DNA of 28,790 nt from Chloroflexota bacterium (GCA_005879655.1 VBJK01000177.1:1-28790); one strand, 5' to 3'; shown: positions 7,296 through 16,265, numbered from the stretch's first letter. Translations and numbers: made by a program. Notes: generated by a model from the sequence alone, not told the origin.

Positions 7296-7572
7296 GGCCT
7301 TTGCTCCTCCTATTGGGTGTAGTGTGCACTGTGGTGAAATTGTTATACGTACAAGTTCTATGCTCTTCTCGTAATGATCAACGTTGTACGCGTCATTTTT
7401 TGCTTTTCTCTGAGCGGAAACTTTCATAGCGGTAGTTGGATAGCAGTCAATGGTTATCCGAACCATTGCCATCGGTGCTATGATTCTTTCTGTAGCAGAT
7501 ATATCTAGGTAGCGTGAGCATATGATGGGTAATTACGGTACCTGTTCTCATATCGCGTACTAGAGAACGAGC

Positions 7573-8157
7573 ATGAACAGTATAGCAGGAGGGTCAAGTT
7601 TGTTAGCAGAAGAGTTATCAGTAATTGATGCCGATGCGCCATTATGGGATGCTGTACGTCCCTTGCTGGCAGCTGCTTTGCAATTGGAGCAGAATGGTGA
7701 TGCCTACTCGTGGCATGGTTGGCATAAACAACAGGTGTGCACATTTCTCGAAAGCCTCCCTTTGCACTGTACATTAGTGGTTGGCGTATGGGATACTATT
7801 TTGCATGAAGATGATAGTCGGGAGCGTGAGTTACTAGTACTGGGCTGTGTGTGTGAGGTTATGGGGGGCGAGCTACACTCGCTTCGCACATTTGAGGTGC
7901 TCACCGACGCAGCTCTTCCAGCGATAGAAGAGCTGGAAGCTGGTTTTGAGCATGCTCGTGAGATTATGCGTGCAGTCAAACATGCAGTGGCTCCAGTTGC
8001 CTGGGCACTATTTACGGACAAGGCAACCTGGGATACATGGCTCTTGGCGACGGCTGATGATGGTGGCGTTATAGACAAGGGAGCATTGTTAGCACAATTT
8101 GCTCGCCAGGGACGGTGTGTGCTCATGGGTAGCCAAACTATGCACCACCATCAATAG
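7573..8157 (+). CDS. Hypothetical protein, first gene of the galactose cluster
   Basis: About 194 residues, acidic, with no signal peptide and no membrane segment. It has a DAVRPLLAAALQLEQNGDAYSWHGWHKQQV start, a hydrophobic core (CTLVVGVWDTIL, ELLVLGCVCEVMGG) and an Ala-rich helical middle. I do not recognise a family. Two starts compete. The ATG at 7573 has only a weak ribosome site. A TTG at 7600 is preceded at ideal spacing by AGGAGGG (7587-7593), which would give 185 residues. galT begins 14 bp downstream on the same strand. Co-transcription with galT-galK suggests a role near galactose metabolism, but this is context only. Confidence 0.65.
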   Translation: MNSIAGGSSLLAEELSVIDADAPLWDAVRPLLAAALQLEQNGDAYSWHGWHKQQVCTFLESLPLHCTLVVGVWDTILHEDDSRERELLVLGCVCEVMGGELHSLRTFEVLTDAALPAIEELEAGFEHAREIMRAVKHAVAPVAWALFTDKATWDTWLLATADDGGVIDKGALLAQFARQGRCVLMGSQTMHHHQ

Positions 8158-8171
8158 GGAATAAGAAGAAC

Positions 8172-9086
8172 GTGGAAGAACAAATAAGACCTTTTGTTTG
8201 GAATCCGATCTTACGGCAACATCTGGTGAGTGCCCCGCATCGTATGCAGCGGCGCGAGGGTACCTCTCAATGTCCTTTTTGTGCTGATATTACGCAAGGG
8301 CGTGTCGCGCCAGATACACAGGTATGGTTACATCCAAATGACTTTCCGCCAGTGCAGCCACCTATCGGTGAGGCATATGTAGTTATTTATAGCCGTGACC
8401 ATGATCGTACTTTTACTCAATTGACGATTGACGAGGTTTTTGCAGTCACCAGAGTATGGCGTGAACTGTATCTCGATTTGTCTACGCGTTATCCTGCAAT
8501 CATGATCTTTGAGAATAGCGGTGCAGCCATCGGGCAGACGCAATATCATCCTCATGGTCAGGCTTATGGCGTCTCTGTCCTGCCGCCGGTGCTGGAGAGA
8601 AAATTGGAGACCGTTGTGGTGGAGGATGAAGCAGGGCGGGGCTGTCCATTTTGTCGTGTGCGTAGTGAACTGGACGGTAGTGAGTACCAGGTCGTAGCCA
8701 ACGAGTCCTGGCAAGTATTTTTGCCACCTTATGTGCGCTATCCATACGAAACACATTTTTATCCGCGACGGCATGCAGCAAATCTCGCGCAGATGCAAGA
8801 CCAGGAGCTACGAGATCTGGCAGCGCTTTTACTGCAAGTTATTAGCGCTTATAATGCCTTGTTTGATGGGGCGATGGCACCTATGCCCTATCTCTTAGGG
8901 CTACATCAGTTGGCCGATGAACGTTTCCATTTCCACATTGAGATATTAGCGATAGGGCGCGCCCCTGGCAAGCTCAAATTTGCAGCGTCAGCCGAGTCGA
9001 TCTGGGGTCTATGGACCAATGATTCTTCTCCTGTGCAAAAAGCTCAGGAATTACGAACCGCGCTCGCAACGCAAGAGGCATGGTGA
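8172..9086 (+). CDS. galT: Galactose-1-phosphate uridylyltransferase
   Basis: This 304-residue enzyme of the Leloir pathway exchanges UMP between UDP-glucose and galactose-1-phosphate. Visible marks: RREGTSQCPFC with a zinc-type Cys pair (34, 37), FENSGAAIGQTQYHPHGQ with the uridylylated nucleophile His128 in HPHGQ, a second CPFC pair at about residue 157, and the C-terminal half PPYVRYPYETHFYPRRH and FHFHIE. The start is a GTG at 8172 with a purine-rich AGAAGAA stretch upstream. The stop codon overlaps the start of galK, typical of coupled gal genes. With galK broken, the enzyme would depend on another galactokinase or another source of galactose-1-phosphate. Confidence 0.95.
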   Translation: MEEQIRPFVWNPILRQHLVSAPHRMQRREGTSQCPFCADITQGRVAPDTQVWLHPNDFPPVQPPIGEAYVVIYSRDHDRTFTQLTIDEVFAVTRVWRELYLDLSTRYPAIMIFENSGAAIGQTQYHPHGQAYGVSVLPPVLERKLETVVVEDEAGRGCPFCRVRSELDGSEYQVVANESWQVFLPPYVRYPYETHFYPRRHAANLAQMQDQELRDLAALLLQVISAYNALFDGAMAPMPYLLGLHQLADERFHFHIEILAIGRAPGKLKFAASAESIWGLWTNDSSPVQKAQELRTALATQEAW

Positions 9087-9625
9087 GCAGAATGAGTAGT
9101 GCTACCTTGCCCGTCCCAGTACTCGCTGCCGTCAAAAGTTTTCCTGAAGTTTTTCATGATGGTATTGTTTACGCTGGGCCTTTGGGGGTTGCCTGGGCAC
9201 CTGGGCGAGTGAACCTGATTGGGGAACACACAGACTATAATGATGGGTTCGTGCTACCTCTGGCTGTAGATCGGGTAGTGGCGTTCGCTGGTCGTATGCG
9301 TAGCGACCAGCTGGTGCGTCTGTGGTCTGCTCATTTTCGAGTGTATGTTCAATTTCCTGTACAAGACTTACCTGACAATTTTGAGCAGTATAGGGAAGCG
9401 CTTCCCGTTTGGGCACGCTATGTGCTTGGCGTTGTTACTGAGTTACGGCGAGTGGGTATTGCTGTAGAAGGCTTTGATGCGGTTGTTGATGGAGATGTAC
9501 CCTTGGGTGGAGGTATGAGTTCATCGGCGGCGTTAGAGGTGGCAAGCGCTCATGCCTGTGCCCTCTTTTCGCGTGGGCAGTTTACGCTTGGTCCTGTCGG
9601 CTCTACGCTCAGCTTGTATCCTTGA
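9080..9625 (+). pseudogene. galK: Galactokinase GalK, N-terminal fragment of a broken gene
   Basis: The N-terminal half of a GHMP-family galactokinase. It has the signature APGRVNLIGEHTDYNDG (residues about 41-57) and the ATP-binding loop PLGGGMSSSAALEVA. After about position 9598 this frame leaves the family sequence and stops at 9625. In intact relatives a segment of type RAENEFVGVxxGILDQ follows. Here the ILDQ part appears in another frame (from about 9618) and the RAENEFVGV part is missing. The net frame offset fits a loss of 2 bases modulo 3, for example 35 or 38 bp. Starts at 9080, 9083 (GTG) or 9092 are all possible. The fragment alone lacks the catalytic Asp and motif 3, so it cannot be active. 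Confidence 0.88.
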
Positions 9626-10307
9626 TCAGGCCGCATCCTGTTTGGGACGACCGGGCAAGGCCATGCTATTAGATTGCCGTTCGTTGGCCTATCGCTATCT
9701 GGCATTTGCTGCTCCCGCTATTGCTATTGTCGTGATTGATAGTGGTGTGCGGCGTGAGCTGGCAACATCAGCTTACAATGAACGACAACAGCAATGTGCA
9801 GATGCTACGCGTATCCTTCGTGATCTGTTTATGCAATACCAGCCGCATAGCCAGCAAATATACGAAATCAAAGCTCTACGCGATATCACACAAGAGCAGT
9901 TTGCTCGTTACCAGCACTACCTTCCAGAGCTATTGCGTAAACGAGCGAGCTATATTCTTGCTGAAAATGCACGTGTTCTCACCGTTGCTCAGCTATTAGA
10001 GCGGGGAGATGTAGCAGCCGTGGGACCGTTGCTCTGGCTTGGGCATGCTGGCTTGCGGGATGAGTATCAGGTAAGCTGCGAAGAGTTGGACCTGCTAGTG
10101 GATATTGCTCGTCAGGTGCCGGGAGTGCTAGGAGGGCGTATGATGGGTGGGGGTTTTGGTGGTTGTACTATTAACCTGGTGCGTAGTGAAGCTATCAGTG
10201 CCCTGAGCCGGGCGGTTGCAGAGCAGTATCCAGCTCGGACAGGGCGTCAGGCCACCATCGCTCTCTGTCATGCGGCTGGTGGCCCTGGTTACGTAGTGGT
10301 AGAATAG
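9600..10307 (+). pseudogene. galK: Galactokinase GalK, C-terminal fragment in a different frame
   Basis: This frame carries the rest of galactokinase: ILDQAASCLGRPGKAMLLDCRSLAYR with the catalytic Asp of the xxDQ motif, the helical region ending ENARVLTVAQLL, and GHMP motif 3 GGRMMGGGFGGCTINLV near the C-terminus. The open frame contains an ATG at 9552, but residues before about 9600 do not match the family, so this is a remnant and not an independent gene. The region between ALRSA and ILDQ also fits a middle frame reading RLYAQ, which suggests the junction near 9598-9618 carries more than one small change. The stop is 3 bp from the stop of the convergent pseudokinase gene. Confidence 0.88.
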
Positions 10308-10310
10308 GGG

Positions 10311-11678
10311 TTATTCCTGACTTCCCAGTCGAGGCGTATCAGGAATCGATGGGAAGAACGAAGTGGGCCGAGGCGTGTCAGGAATAGACGGGAAAGGTAG
10401 CTCTGTATCAGATGGCGCTGGCTTTACTGGCTCGCTTGACCCAAATTGCGGCAAGGCCGTATCAGTCAAGGCAGATGAGAGCTGTGAGTCAGGTTGAGCT
10501 GTTGGCTGAAGCATGCTCAGCATGGATGCTAACAACTGCTGATATCTGGTATAGGCTTCAGAGTGCTGTTCTGTTTGTTGTAGTGTTGCTGGTGCCGAGT
10601 CTTCTATGGTCTGTTGTGACGTTGGTCCAGCTTCATTTGGCACAGGGACATCCTGTTCCAGGCGAGTGAAAGGTGTCACGTTTTGATGTTCCTGGGGGGC
10701 TGCAAAGAGCGACCCAAGGAGAGACTCAAAAGTTGGGTCTGAAGACGAATCTTCAATTGGTACAGCTAATACTTTAGGAATAGAGTCAGTCAGTTCTACT
10801 TCATGGGTTGCAGTGATTGGTGAGGAAGTGCTTTCTGCTAGAGTGCCCTTCAGTGCTTCTGCAAACGCCAGCATAGATGGGTAGCGCTCCTCTGGATAGA
10901 CGCTGAGTGCTCTGCGTATAGCATCTTCTTGCTCGATAGTGATCTGTGGGTTAAATCTGACGAGCGCAGGAATAGTCTCTGTGAGTTTCAATTGTTCTAC
11001 TTCCTCAGGAGAACCCACGAAAGGGGGACGACCCGCCAGCCAGAAGTAAAGGATCACGGCCAGCGCATACTGATCACTTGCCATAGTTGCATGAAGGCCA
11101 AGCTGGTCTGGAGCAGCTGTAAGGGGCAAGAAGGCCAATTTGGGTTGTCCAAAGCGGCGTGTGAAGTGTGCGAGCCCGACATCGGCCAGTAAGAATGGCG
11201 CGAAGTGAGGATCATTTTCTGAATTAGCGCCGCGCAATGCCAGAATATTGGCCAGGGTTAGTCCACCATGCAAGTAGCTCTGATCATGGATATGCTGTAG
11301 CGTCTGGGCTAGCTGATAACTGTAATTGATGGCGTGTTCCACTTGCAGTGGGGGATTAAACCATAAACGTCCTTCGCTACCCAGCAATGAGCCAGCGCTG
11401 ATGTAGCGGCGCGTAATATATAAATAGCCATTTGCCTCTCCATAATCAAGCATGTTCGCCAAGTATGGATGACTAATGGCGCTAATGCTTTGCATTTCAC
11501 GGAGAAATTGGCGGTGGGCAGAATCTGAGAGTTTTGACCAAGGATGGATGAGCTTTAGTGTTACCTTGCGTTGCTCAATGATATCTTCTGCTTCATAGCT
11601 CTCGCCAGATACACCAGTACCTAATAAACGAAGTACACGATAACGCTCAAACCTTTGTCCTGCTGCCAAGCCTTGCAT
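10311..11678 (-). CDS. Serine/threonine kinase-like protein, predicted pseudokinase with Pro/Ser-rich tail
   Basis: A 455-residue protein with a Hanks-kinase fold in residues 10-280 and a low-complexity tail. Retained: the glycine loop GTGVSG (20-25), Lys42, the alpha-C Glu61, the metal-binding Asn144 and the helix-F Asp in SDQYALAVILYFWLAG. Degenerate: the catalytic loop reads HGGLTLAN (137-144) where active kinases have HRDLKPxN, so the catalytic Asp and the Lys of KPxN are both lost. DFG is DVG (166-168), and APE is APD. The fold may still bind nucleotide, but phosphotransfer is unlikely. The tail is rich in Pro, Thr, Ser and Gln and ends with two copies of FPSIPDTPR. No membrane segment is seen, so it is probably a cytosolic scaffold or regulator. 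The ATG at 11678 has a GAGGT ribosome site. Confidence 0.85.
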   Translation of the reverse strand: MQGLAAGQRFERYRVLRLLGTGVSGESYEAEDIIEQRKVTLKLIHPWSKLSDSAHRQFLREMQSISAISHPYLANMLDYGEANGYLYITRRYISAGSLLGSEGRLWFNPPLQVEHAINYSYQLAQTLQHIHDQSYLHGGLTLANILALRGANSENDPHFAPFLLADVGLAHFTRRFGQPKLAFLPLTAAPDQLGLHATMASDQYALAVILYFWLAGRPPFVGSPEEVEQLKLTETIPALVRFNPQITIEQEDAIRRALSVYPEERYPSMLAFAEALKGTLAESTSSPITATHEVELTDSIPKVLAVPIEDSSSDPTFESLLGSLFAAPQEHQNVTPFTRLEQDVPVPNEAGPTSQQTIEDSAPATLQQTEQHSEAYTRYQQLLASMLSMLQPTAQPDSQLSSALTDTALPQFGSSEPVKPAPSDTELPFPSIPDTPRPTSFFPSIPDTPRLGSQE

Positions 11679-12037
11679 ACTATACCTCGTATTTTTTTTC
11701 GTACCCTATTGTACAATTGTCTGCCATTGTAACACAATATCCGTTAGAGACATAGTTCGCCTACGGAGCGGCTATTGCTGAACTATAGGACAGAATGGCT
11801 ACTTTGCTATCATCACTTGCATTGCAAGGCTCAACTATTTAGGCTTGTGCGAAAGGGCGCGCAGTCTTATCTCCGCATTCAGTGTGACAGCCGAAGTGGC
11901 AAATGCGTTACTCTGGATGTTGTGTTAGGTGTTGTTTGCTCTATAATGGACGGGGCGGTGTACTGGGATGTCCACAGGAGAGTCAGGCAAGCCTTGTACA
12001 CTCATGTACTATTTTCTACTAATGGCGGGACGAATTT
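11679..12037. other. 359-bp intergenic region between divergent pseudokinase and GT87-like genes
   Basis: No convincing gene is visible. On the minus strand TTGTGT (11732-11737) and TACAAT (11708-11713), 18 bp apart, form a plausible sigma-70 promoter 30 bp upstream of the pseudokinase start. On the plus strand a weak open frame fills most of the region but has no family resemblance and no ribosome site. I see no hairpin or repeat. Confidence 0.35.
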
Positions 12038-12889
12038 ATGGATGTAAAAACACAGGCACAGCGTAGTACAGTGACAGAGCCAAAAGCGGCACAGAGCCGT
12101 CGCGGAGTATACCTCGATAGCGGGGTTATTCTCGTGATGTGTGCTCTTTTGCTTTGCGGCACCTTCTGGCAAATTTATACCTGGGATTGGGTATTTTTCA
12201 CGGTGTATACAGATGTTGCCAGATATCAGTGTTATGCAATATCCTTCTGGCATGGTGTATCTGCCTTGCAGTCGTTGCCACCACATCAATGCGATAACGT
12301 GCTTCAACCAACTGTACAGTATTTACATACAGCTGATATTATACGTAAGATGCAGTATTATCATGTTCCTAGGATAATCGTTCAATTTGTTGCATCGCAA
12401 TCGTCTACCATGCCATTACATGCGCTTCCGCGTGAGTATCCATTTTTAACTCTTATTCCTTTTACAATAAGTTTGCTTGGTCCGGTGGAGTGGTATGAGG
12501 TGATCTTCGCGCTATGGATGATAGCTGTGGCGATAGTCATCTATGGGGCACTAGTACGTTATAGATCGCGCAAAGCAGCGCTGGCATTCGCTATTTATCT
12601 AGTTGCCGGGAGCTGGGCCACAGCTCTTGCACGTTATGATCTGTTTCCCTCGGCGTTAACCTTCTTTGCGCTCCTCTGTGCAATCCATAAACGTTGGAGT
12701 TGGAGTTTTGTGCTACTGGCTCTGGCGACGCTAGCGAAGTTCTATCCTGCCGTCCTGATCTTCCCTTTCTTACTATCACAGCAAATGCAAGCGAGTGGGA
12801 AATGGTACGCGTGGCCTAGATGGCGACCACTAATCTTCTTCGCAGTTGTAGGTAGCCTATTCAAGTGGAGTCTGTGCAGGCATCATTAG
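12038..12889 (+). pseudogene. GT87-like polyprenol-phosphate-dependent glycosyltransferase, N-terminal fragment
   Basis: This is the first two-thirds of a multi-pass membrane protein resembling the GT87/DUF2029 mannosyltransferase-like group. It has several hydrophobic helices, a central ALARYDLFPSALTFFALL and the characteristic LALATLAKFYPAVLIFPFLL. After FAVVG (near 12855) the frame leaves the family pattern and stops at 12889. The expected continuation PIQVESVQASLVW is found at once in another frame, but the helix and loop normally between them (about 25 residues) are missing. The offset fits a deletion of 1 base modulo 3. The ribosome site before the ATG at 12038 is weak. The gene is probably inactive unless this is an assembly error. 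Confidence 0.7.
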
Positions 12890-13443
12890 TCTGGTTGTAT
12901 GGCAAACTAACCCACCATGCACTACATTATGAGTTCACCTATGGCTCACTTAATCTCATTGAAACTTCATCGAAGCTGAGTCTATTGGGATCTCTGCTCT
13001 CTGTCGCAGGCCCTTTATATACTCTCTGGTTGCAGTGGCGTGGCAAAGTTGATCTAGCGACATCTTCCCTCTTGATTTTACTCATCGTCATGCTCACAGG
13101 GAAGGTCTTTAGTCCGCAGTACCTTATTTGGGTGGCTCCGATCGTTGCCTATGTAGGTGAGGCGCATATCAAGTGGTTACTTCCTTGGACGACTATTAGC
13201 CTGTTAACTACATTGATCTATCCATTCCTCTACGATCTACAGGATTTGCAGGATGCACCTTTCAATCGTGCCTTCTTTCCATCCACGATTCTACGCAATT
13301 TACTCTTCCTGGGTTTTGTCATCGCTATCCTGGTGTATAGTGCACGAAAAAATGTCGTGGTGCCGCTGGCTAATGACCGTAGTGATACGAAAGCAGCGCC
13401 TGTAGCTATAAGACGCTTATTCATACAAGCCAGCGATTCATAA
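12865..13443 (+). pseudogene. GT87-like glycosyltransferase, C-terminal fragment in a different frame
   Basis: This 192-residue remainder begins with VESVQASLVW and continues with YTYGSLNLIE-like and GKVFSPQYLIWVAPIVAYV, the latter a common C-terminal signature of bacterial GT87-like membrane glycosyltransferases. Four to five hydrophobic helices follow, then a basic tail. The frame is open only from about 12856. The GTG at 12865 has no convincing ribosome site. It is best read as the C-terminus of the gene starting at 12038. Its last 23 bases overlap the end of the convergent PIG-V-like gene. Confidence 0.65.
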
Positions 13444-14572
13444 CGAAGATCAGACTCAGTGTAGCAAACAACGTTGGGAAAATGAGTAACAGTGCTTTAT
13501 GCAACGTAGGGTGTGTGCTGCTGAGAGAGGCTAATGTGATGAATGCCGGGAACATCTCCAGTACAAAGCGTTGGTTCGACATCAACCAGTCGTGTAGTTC
13601 AGTGGCCGGGCTAAGTAAGATATAGAGCAGCAAAGTGCCTGCCCAGATGGTATAGCTGGTACGTAGTTTACGCCAACCCAGCACAGTTAGTAAGATGAAG
13701 CATAGCGTCGCGCTCAAATCCAGCAGTATATGTGCTTGACTGGCGGAGCCGAAAGGTTGGTTCCAGAAGAGTTCAAACAAACCATTCCATAGACCTTGCC
13801 AGGGCCAGGAGAGATGACGGTGCCAGTGTGCCTGCACAGCGACAAAGATAAGCGGGTTGCTGGTCATGTGCCAGCAGTAGAGGGCGTAGCAGGCCGTCCC
13901 TAGAGGTATAAGTGTAATTGAGAACGCACTACGCAAAAATATGCGTATCGAGAGGGTGATGTGCTCGCGTGCCACCCACAGTTCGTAGAGGTAGGGGAGC
14001 ACGAGCAGTATGCCAGCGGAACGTGTGAGAGCTGCGCAGCAACCGAGCAGACCTGCTAACCACCAGCGCCGTCTGCGCAAAGCCAGAAATGTAGCGGTGG
14101 TGAAGAGGAGAAACAACGACTCGTTATACGCTGCGAAGAAGTAAAAAGCAGTAGGGAAGATGCACAGGTAGAGCAGTGTCCGGCGAGCCACCTCTTCGCC
14201 AGCGCTCTCAACGGCGAGCTGGTAGAGAAGCAACATAGTTCCTAACAGGGCCATGTTGCTGAGGATCATACCAACTGCTTGGTAGCTCCAGCTCCCCAAT
14301 ATGTGGGCAATAATGCTGATCAGTAAGGGGAATAATGGGAAGAAGGCGAAGTCATAGGGTGGAGTATAGCCGTATTGCGCAATACGTACGTAGTTTGCGG
14401 CATCCCAGTGATTCCAGGTACTGAAGAATGTTGCGTCTACCGGGGCACTTGAGTATTGAGCAGCGGTAAGTAGGATATAGCCGAAGTACGTGACAATGAC
14501 TGGCAAGAGACGAGTGAGCAGAAACAGCCAGAGAATCTCACGGACAGGTGCACGTTTCATTATTGATCCCAT
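13421..14572 (-). CDS. PIG-V-like membrane mannosyltransferase
   Basis: A 383-residue multi-pass membrane protein with about nine hydrophobic helices. The first extracytoplasmic loop carries WNHWDAANYVRIAQYGYTPPYDFAFFPLFP. This is the WD motif and following FFPLYP-like pattern of the PIG-V/GT-C family, where an acidic residue in that loop serves catalysis. FFAAYNESLFLLFT is also typical. Bacterial members are thought to move mannose from a polyprenyl-phosphate donor to lipids or proteins. The start could be 14572 or the ATG four codons on (MKRAP); neither has a strong ribosome site. Its 3' end overlaps the convergent GT87-like gene by 23 bp, and both are probably cell-envelope glycosylation genes. 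Confidence 0.8.
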   Translation of the reverse strand: MGSIMKRAPVREILWLFLLTRLLPVIVTYFGYILLTAAQYSSAPVDATFFSTWNHWDAANYVRIAQYGYTPPYDFAFFPLFPLLISIIAHILGSWSYQAVGMILSNMALLGTMLLLYQLAVESAGEEVARRTLLYLCIFPTAFYFFAAYNESLFLLFTTATFLALRRRRWWLAGLLGCCAALTRSAGILLVLPYLYELWVAREHITLSIRIFLRSAFSITLIPLGTACYALYCWHMTSNPLIFVAVQAHWHRHLSWPWQGLWNGLFELFWNQPFGSASQAHILLDLSATLCFILLTVLGWRKLRTSYTIWAGTLLLYILLSPATELHDWLMSNQRFVLEMFPAFITLASLSSTHPTLHKALLLIFPTLFATLSLIFVMNRWLV

Positions 14573-14690
14573 CTGCTAGAGGATGCTGGCGGGATGCATG
14601 AATCCCACCGGACAAGCGTCGTGGAAATTGTAGTAAGGGGACAAAGTTCTGTCAAGCTAAGAGCGTATAAAAGGGAAGCATTTATCCAGA

Positions 14691-14732
14691 AAAAACATGT
14701 AGGTTTCTTCAGATTGATGCCTACATGTTTTT
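14691..14732 (-). terminator. Candidate intrinsic terminator of the sigma factor gene
   Basis: AAAAACATGTAGG (14691-14703) pairs exactly with CCTACATGTTTTT (14720-14732) across a 16-base loop. On the minus strand the hairpin ends in a run of six T and lies about 50 bp after the sigma factor stop. The stem is AT-rich, so it is of modest strength. It has T runs on both sides and could work in both directions. Confidence 0.6.
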
Positions 14733-14780
14733 CTTGGAATCGATTACCATGGTTCTATCCAGGTTGGGCTGTCTATCGTT

Positions 14781-15881
14781 TCAAACGCATTCGCGCAGAG
14801 CCGCACTGCCGTTGATACTACGTAACTTCATAAGAGCTACCACTTCGAGTTGACGTACACGTTCGCGTGAGATGCCAAGTTCTTTCCCTACTTCGAGTAA
14901 GGTACGGCTGCGGCCATCGCCGATACCATAGCGTAGAGTAATTACAGAGCGTTCACGTGGGGTAAGTAGTGCCAGGGCGCGGTGAAGTTCTTCGCCCAAC
15001 AGATGCTGAGATGCAGTATCGGAAGGGGTAGGAGTAGTACTATCCTCCAGGGTATCAGCCAGCGAATAACGTGCATCCTCATCTACAGGCGCATCAAGCG
15101 AAACTGGTTGCTCAATCACACCGAGCAAGTCAACGACCTCATTCACATCGAACTTGCAAGCAGCAGCTATCTGTTCGGGCAGAGGATCAAGGCCATTCTC
15201 TTGCGAAAGTTGTGCTGCAATACGGCGTACCTTACGTAGGCGAGTAGCTACATGCTCAGGCAGGTGGATCAGGCGTGATTGTTCCCCGGCGGCACGGCTG
15301 ACGGCTTGGCGAATCCACCAAGTGGCATAAGTGCCAAAGTGGCAACCGCGCTGATAGTCAAATTTCTCAGCGGCACGCATTAACCCCAAGTTGCCTTCCT
15401 GTATGAGGTCAATAAGTGGAACACCCGTGCTGGTGTAGCGGCGGGCAATAGCAATGACAAGGCGTAAATTTGACTCTATCAGTTTGCGACGTGCCAGATC
15501 ATCCCCAGCTGCGGCACGCTGTGCTAGATCGATCTCCTCAGCGTGGGTAAGCAATCCCAGCCCACGAATATCGCGCAGGTAACTCTGAAAAGCATCTTCA
15601 GCGCCTGTGGCTTGTTTAGTATGTGATGCACCAGCGCGAGGCACACGGCCCGATGCACCGGTTAAAACCTCCTCTTCCTCATCATCAACGAGGTAGGTCT
15701 CGGCTTCGTCAAGGGTAGCCTCTATGTCACCTAGAGCTTCTGTTATGCGTTCTGGCTTGGTTGTGGTGGGCGGGCTGTCCAGATCGAGATCTAGATCTGC
15801 CAGTGTCTCAGAAAACCCGTTTATCGAATCTGTCACTAGTATAGGGCGGTGGTTATCACTCACAGGATTAACAATCGCCAT
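14781..15881 (-). CDS. RNA polymerase sigma factor, sigma-70 family (group 1/2-like)
   Basis: This 366-residue protein has a variable acidic N-terminus (about 1-95), then region 1.2 (AFQSYLRDIRGLGLLTHAEE), region 2 (NLRLVIAIARRYTSTGVPLIDLIQEGNLGLMRAAEKFDY, then FGTYATWWIRQAVSRA), region 3 and region 4 with LTPRERSVITLRYGIGDG and the -35 helix-turn-helix ELGISRERVRQLE. It lacks the long 1.1 and non-conserved regions of primary RpoD. Region 2.4 carries QxxS in the position of the usual QxxT, and AAGEQSRLIHLP replaces the IADQARTIRIP consensus. A group-2 alternative sigma seems likelier than the housekeeping factor. The ATG at 15881 has a GGGAG ribosome site about 11 bases upstream. It is divergent from the TPR genes. 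Confidence 0.93.
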   Translation of the reverse strand: MAIVNPVSDNHRPILVTDSINGFSETLADLDLDLDSPPTTTKPERITEALGDIEATLDEAETYLVDDEEEEVLTGASGRVPRAGASHTKQATGAEDAFQSYLRDIRGLGLLTHAEEIDLAQRAAAGDDLARRKLIESNLRLVIAIARRYTSTGVPLIDLIQEGNLGLMRAAEKFDYQRGCHFGTYATWWIRQAVSRAAGEQSRLIHLPEHVATRLRKVRRIAAQLSQENGLDPLPEQIAAACKFDVNEVVDLLGVIEQPVSLDAPVDEDARYSLADTLEDSTTPTPSDTASQHLLGEELHRALALLTPRERSVITLRYGIGDGRSRTLLEVGKELGISRERVRQLEVVALMKLRSINGSAALRECV

Positions 15882-16265
15882 TATTCCACGCTCCCTTCAG
15901 GAAACTTACCGACAAAATCAGCATCGGTGGGCTCATTCGCAACACGCCTGAGCCGAGAACCACTGCAATCCAAAATAAGAATACTTGCTTTTTTTCTTTA
16001 TACCTATGTATAAAACGTACATAGATACAAAAATGTATTTATGCGGATGAGTTTAATTTTAATAATCTCTACCTTTACGAAAATAAATCTCACTCCTTTC
16101 TGCTAATTCCACTGTATATAGTATAATTAATACATCTTTAGCAAAAAGTCAATCTTTTATTCGGGAATGGCAAAAGATAAGCAATGTTACTTCCCTCTCG
16201 ACTCGCTTTATACTTCGTGGTACAATCCACACGATACCCAAGTAGGTTGTGAGGAGCCACACAGT
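15882..16265. other. 384-bp AT-rich divergent promoter region between sigma factor and TPR genes
   Basis: No gene is visible beyond an unlikely 33-codon upstream extension of the TPR frame. The centre (about 15980-16140) is very AT-rich with short inverted repeats such as TATGTA/TACATA and ATACA/TGTAT. On the plus strand TATAAT lies at 16122-16127 and TACAAT at 16221-16226; both are candidate -10 boxes for the TPR gene, but neither has a clear -35. The minus strand has AT-rich stretches suitable for a sigma gene promoter, with no clear consensus. Confidence 0.35.

Noticed and set aside
7296..7472. 59-codon N-terminal extension of the methyltransferase
   Set aside because: Family similarity begins at the ATG at 7295, which has a strong GGAGGAG. 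The extension looks like 5' untranslated sequence.
9552..9599. ATG at 9552 as start of a separate short galactokinase
   Set aside because: Residues before about 9600 in that frame do not match galactokinase. The first GHMP motifs are in the upstream fragment.
11775..12047. Open frame of about 90 codons before the GT87-like gene
   Set aside because: TTG start without a ribosome site, atypical composition and no recognisable domain. It overlaps the start of the next gene.
16167..16265. 33-codon N-terminal extension of TPR paralog 1
   Set aside because: The ATG at 16167 has no ribosome site and the segment lies in promoter-like DNA with candidate -10 boxes. The ATG at 16266 has GAGGAG at good spacing.
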